This document shows, in pieces, positions 6,005 through 7,765 of a stretch of 7,765 nucleotides of DNA. The stretch is from Pseudomonadota bacterium (GTDB lineage: Bacteria > SAR324 > XYD2-FULL-50-16 > JAHJRI01), in contig JAKSDL010000528.1 in assembly GCA_022360105.1 (NCBI GenBank), forward strand, positions 1-7,765, written 5' to 3'. The notes below the pieces were generated by a model. It had not been told where the DNA came from, searched no databases, and saw only the letters and a program-made list of their open reading frames with translations. The translations under genes and the position numbers were made by a program. Position 1 is the first letter of the stretch; every line of letters begins with the position of its first letter.

Positions 6005-6244
6005 ATGGAAATTACAAATATATCGGAAGCGAAAGCTCAGCTTTCCGCTTTGATTGAGAAAGTAATGGCGGGTGAAGATGTTATCATTGGTAAGGCCGGT
6101 AAACCGGTAGCTCGAATAATACCATATGACAACAGCAGACAGGCTAGAAAGCCGGGAGCCTTGAAGGGAAAGATCAAGATCGCTGATGATTTTGATGTCC
6201 TGCCAGAGGATATTGCAACCGCATTTGGGTTGGATGAACAATGA
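6005..6244 (+). CDS. Phd/YefM-family antitoxin of a PIN toxin module
   Basis: The product is 79 residues. The ATG at 6005 is preferred because GGAG (5995-5998) lies 6 bases upstream; an in-frame TTG at 5993 would sit on that site. The N-terminal half is the family DNA-binding and dimer fold: ITNISEAKAQLSALIEKVMAG (3-23) then EDVIIGKAGKPVARIIPY (24-41), with the GKPVAR-type strand typical of Phd/YefM proteins. The C-terminal part (42-79) is basic, then acidic, and ends PEDIATAFGLDE, a layout seen in antitoxins whose tail wraps the toxin. It should neutralise the toxin encoded next and repress the shared promoter. The stop overlaps the toxin start by 4 bases (ATGA), implying translational coupling. 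Confidence 0.9.
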   Translation: MEITNISEAKAQLSALIEKVMAGEDVIIGKAGKPVARIIPYDNSRQARKPGALKGKIKIADDFDVLPEDIATAFGLDEQ

Positions 6245-6615
6245 ATCTACTGCTCGATACCCACATATTATTATGGTGGTTGGATGACAATCCAATCTTA
6301 AAAGAAAGTGAGCGGGCAGCAATAAGTAATCCGGATAATATCATTATCGTCAGCTCGGCAGTGATTTGGGAAATTCGCATCAAGCAAGGAATTGGCAAAC
6401 TTGAATTGCCGTCGGAGTATTTTGAGGTTATCAAAAAGCAGGGATTCGAGTTTTTACCAATAACCTTCGAACATGTTTATGCGGTGGGCAATTTGCCCAT
6501 GCATCATCGGGATCCGTTTGACAGGATGCTGATATCACAAGCGAAGCATCAAAAATTAACCATTATCACTCGCGACAATATTATCAAGAAATACGACGTA
6601 AAAGTATTATCATAA
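6241..6615 (+). CDS. vapC: PIN-domain ribonuclease toxin (VapC-like)
   Basis: A 124-residue single PIN domain, the usual size for VapC-type toxins. The acidic residues that hold the catalytic metals are all present: Asp6 in LLLDTHILLWW, Glu44 in SAVIWEIRIK, Asp91 and Asp94 in HHRDPFDRMLISQA, and Asp112 in IITRD. The THILLWW opening and the HRDPFDR motif place it in the PIN subgroup that partners Phd/YefM antitoxins rather than the AbrB-type VapB. Known relatives cleave tRNA or rRNA; the target here cannot be read from sequence. Nothing suggests inactivation. The gene overlaps the antitoxin by 4 bases, and its end converges on the SAM hydrolase gene with only 12 bases between stops and no obvious terminator. 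Confidence 0.92.
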   Translation: MNLLLDTHILLWWLDDNPILKESERAAISNPDNIIIVSSAVIWEIRIKQGIGKLELPSEYFEVIKKQGFEFLPITFEHVYAVGNLPMHHRDPFDRMLISQAKHQKLTIITRDNIIKKYDVKVLS

Positions 6616-6627
6616 CGCACTGAATTT

Positions 6628-7407
6628 TTATCTTATTGTCACTATATCTCCAACCTTTAAATCAAATGTTTTCTCCGCTGAACCACTGTATACCGCCAGT
6701 TCCAGGTAGGCGTCGCTGTTGATTAGGGCAACGGCCGGATGATCCTTTCCGTGTTCGTAATGGCTGACCCAGTGGAAGGATTGTTGGTGACAGGAAACAA
6801 GTCTTGAAGATTGGGGAATCTTTTCCAGATACGCTTTTGAAATATTGGTTAAGGCGTTACCAAATCGATCAAACATCAGAATTTCGCCCCGCAGCATCCT
6901 GGATTCCAGTTTGGGAATCGATTTAGGGATAATGGTAAGCAACTGGGTAATCGGAGAACTAAAATCCCGGGGTGAAAGCCCGCCTGCTAAATGAGCTGCC
7001 GCAGGGGCAAACAGTGCCAAACCGTCAAAACTTCTGTGAGCTTTCCACCATTCGGTATCTGTTTTTATTTCATATACCTCTTCCGTACCTTTTTCCCTGA
7101 TGATTTCACTAAACACGCCGTTATCCGGTCCTACATACCACCTGTCCTCAGATTTTATTAAAACAGGGCGGCGCTTGGAACCGACACCAGGGTCCACAAC
7201 TGCCACATGAATACTGTCCTCCGGAAAGGTAGTTGTGGCTCTTAATAGTGTCCAGGAGCACTGCAGAATGTTTTGCGGCCGAATATCATGAGTAATATCA
7301 ATGATATTGGCATTGGGACAGATGGCAAGAATTTTTCCTTTCATGGCACCGACATATCCATCCTGGGTACCGAAGTCAGTGGTTAAGGTGATGATTGGGT
7401 TTTTCAT
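6628..7407 (-). CDS. SAM hydrolase / SAM hydroxide adenosyltransferase (DUF62 family)
   Basis: A 259-residue protein of the family that includes fluorinase and chlorinase, most members of which use water to split S-adenosylmethionine into adenosine and methionine. Family landmarks appear in order: LTTDFGTQDGYVGAMKG (8-24, with Asp11), ITHDIRPQNI (38-47), VDPGVGSKRRP (71-81), GPDNGVFS (93-100), FDGLALFAPAAAHLAGG (127-143) and DRFGNALTNI (180-189). Of the Asp-Arg-His triad described for hydroxide adenosyltransferases, Asp72 and Arg79 are present, but the segment usually written TFHGRD reads SFDGLA, so Asp128 appears at the His position. The halogenase-specific extra loop is not evident. The start at 7407 is set by the conserved N-terminus; its ribosome-binding site is weak. 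The enzyme is cytoplasmic. Adenosine release next to a nucleoside-type importer hints at purine salvage, by inference only. Confidence 0.9.
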   Translation of the reverse strand: MKNPIITLTTDFGTQDGYVGAMKGKILAICPNANIIDITHDIRPQNILQCSWTLLRATTTFPEDSIHVAVVDPGVGSKRRPVLIKSEDRWYVGPDNGVFSEIIREKGTEEVYEIKTDTEWWKAHRSFDGLALFAPAAAHLAGGLSPRDFSSPITQLLTIIPKSIPKLESRMLRGEILMFDRFGNALTNISKAYLEKIPQSSRLVSCHQQSFHWVSHYEHGKDHPAVALINSDAYLELAVYSGSAEKTFDLKVGDIVTIR

Positions 7408-7447
7408 GTTTTGATAATCGATTTTTTGAAATCTTTTGTAAATGTAA

Positions 7448-7469
7448 GATGGGCAGCTTGTTGCCTATC
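7448..7469. repeat. Degenerate copy of the operon palindrome
   Basis: GATGGGCA (7448-7455) and TGCCTATC (7462-7469) form an 8-bp stem with one G-T wobble around a 6-base loop. It resembles the perfect palindrome at 2618-2640 in length, in the GATGGG left arm and in the CC-ATC / CC-TATC-like right arm. Two related palindromes within 5 kb fit a dispersed extragenic palindrome family. Confidence 0.45.
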
Positions 7470-7533
7470 AACCAGACTCAAAGGATTTAAATCCGATCGC
7501 CAAATGGGTTGCGCGCCCTGCTATTTTTGTTCG

Positions 7534-7762
7534 TGCCTGAACGAAAACCAATTTAACCCTCACCAATAAAAGCTTTAAAAGCATCTTGGTCCTTCGAAGT
7601 TTAGCGCTTTCAGCTATCAGCCCTCAGCCGGTTTTTGCTTGTAATTGTTATGCCTTCAACTGGACGCTGAAAGCTGACGGCTGACAGCACGTTAATCTTC
7701 AATCTGAATTTAGGCATCTGGCATAAGGCTGGATAAGGGTTTAGCGACTTTTCGTTCAGGCA
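7534..7762. repeat. 229-bp block bounded by 14-bp perfect inverted repeats
   Basis: TGCCTGAACGAAAA (7534-7547) is exactly the reverse complement of TTTTCGTTCAGGCA (7749-7762). The interior has no gene and carries further inverted structure, including TTATGCC (7648-7654) against GGCATAA (7720-7726) and the heptanucleotide arrays. This resembles a small non-autonomous element of the MITE type, but the right flank is cut by the window edge, so target duplications cannot be examined. The left arm also sits in TTCGT-N6-ACGAA. Confidence 0.45.
7607..7687. repeat. Opposed arrays of a heptanucleotide repeat
   Basis: Three tandem units of the form CNNTCAG (CTTTCAG, CTATCAG, CCCTCAG) fill 7607-7627. 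Three units of the complementary form CTGANNG (CTGAAAG, CTGACGG, CTGACAG) fill 7667-7687. The two arrays can pair as a long imperfect stem around a 39-base loop. Similar scattered runs occur between genes in some environmental bacteria, which I recall but cannot verify here. Confidence 0.6.
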
Positions 7763-7765
7763 ATA

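Larger units (their letters stand above)
7408..7765. other. Gene-free right end rich in palindromes
   Basis: No coding frame with recognisable content is seen in these 358 bases. They hold a degenerate palindrome (7448-7469), a perfect 12-bp palindrome GGATTTAAATCC (7483-7494), a short hairpin GGG-N7-CCC (7507-7519) followed a few bases later by a T-run, and a 229-bp block bounded by inverted repeats (7534-7762). The SAM hydrolase promoter should lie in the first part, but no convincing -35/-10 pair was found. Confidence 0.6.

Noticed and set aside
7534..7762. CRISPR array from the repeated heptamers
   Set aside because: Units are only 7 bases, directly adjacent without spacers, and in opposed orientations.

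Overview
The window (roughly mid-40s % GC by eye) looks like chromosomal DNA of a Gram-negative bacterium. The periplasmic-type binding protein, the ArsR/coiled-coil gene pair and the palindromic intergenic repeats would fit a Desulfobacterota-like (deltaproteobacterial) genome, but that placement is an impression and not a demonstrated assignment. Nearly everything is on the minus strand; the only plus-strand genes form one toxin-antitoxin pair.

Layout from left to right. (1) 1-1043 is a small regulatory locus read leftward: an ArsR-family repressor (537-977), a 67-residue Cys/His-rich protein with a C-terminal coiled coil (183-386), and the start of an MFS transporter (1-144) that runs off the window and seems to lack its first membrane helix. 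AT-rich sites sharing ATACTTATA lie just upstream of both the arsR gene and the small gene, suggesting one autoregulated regulon. The C-terminal helices of the repressor and of the small protein align without gaps, including a tryptophan at the same register. (2) 1059-5746 is a complete BMP-type (nucleoside-like) ABC importer operon transcribed leftward in the order permease, permease, binding protein, ATPase. A perfect 10-bp-stem palindrome sits between the binding-protein and ATPase genes. (3) 5944-6615 is a Phd/YefM-type antitoxin plus PIN-domain toxin module on the plus strand, with an operator-like promoter. (4) 6628-7407 is a SAM hydrolase / hydroxide adenosyltransferase (DUF62 family) on the minus strand. 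(5) 7408-7765 is gene-free and rich in palindromes: a diverged second copy of the operon palindrome, a 12-bp perfect palindrome, and a 229-bp block bounded by 14-bp perfect inverted repeats that contains heptanucleotide arrays in opposite orientations.

How the parts may work together. The importer probably brings in a nucleoside or related compound. The SAM hydrolase releases adenosine and methionine from SAM, so the two could share a purine theme; this is an inference from adjacency, and the toxin-antitoxin pair now separates them. The ArsR-small protein-MFS set reads as a small stress or efflux locus whose signal is unknown, because the classical paired-cysteine metal site of ArsR is incomplete here. 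The items most worth a second look are the shared W-plus-coiled-coil module of the repressor and its neighbour, and the inverted-repeat-bounded block at the right end.
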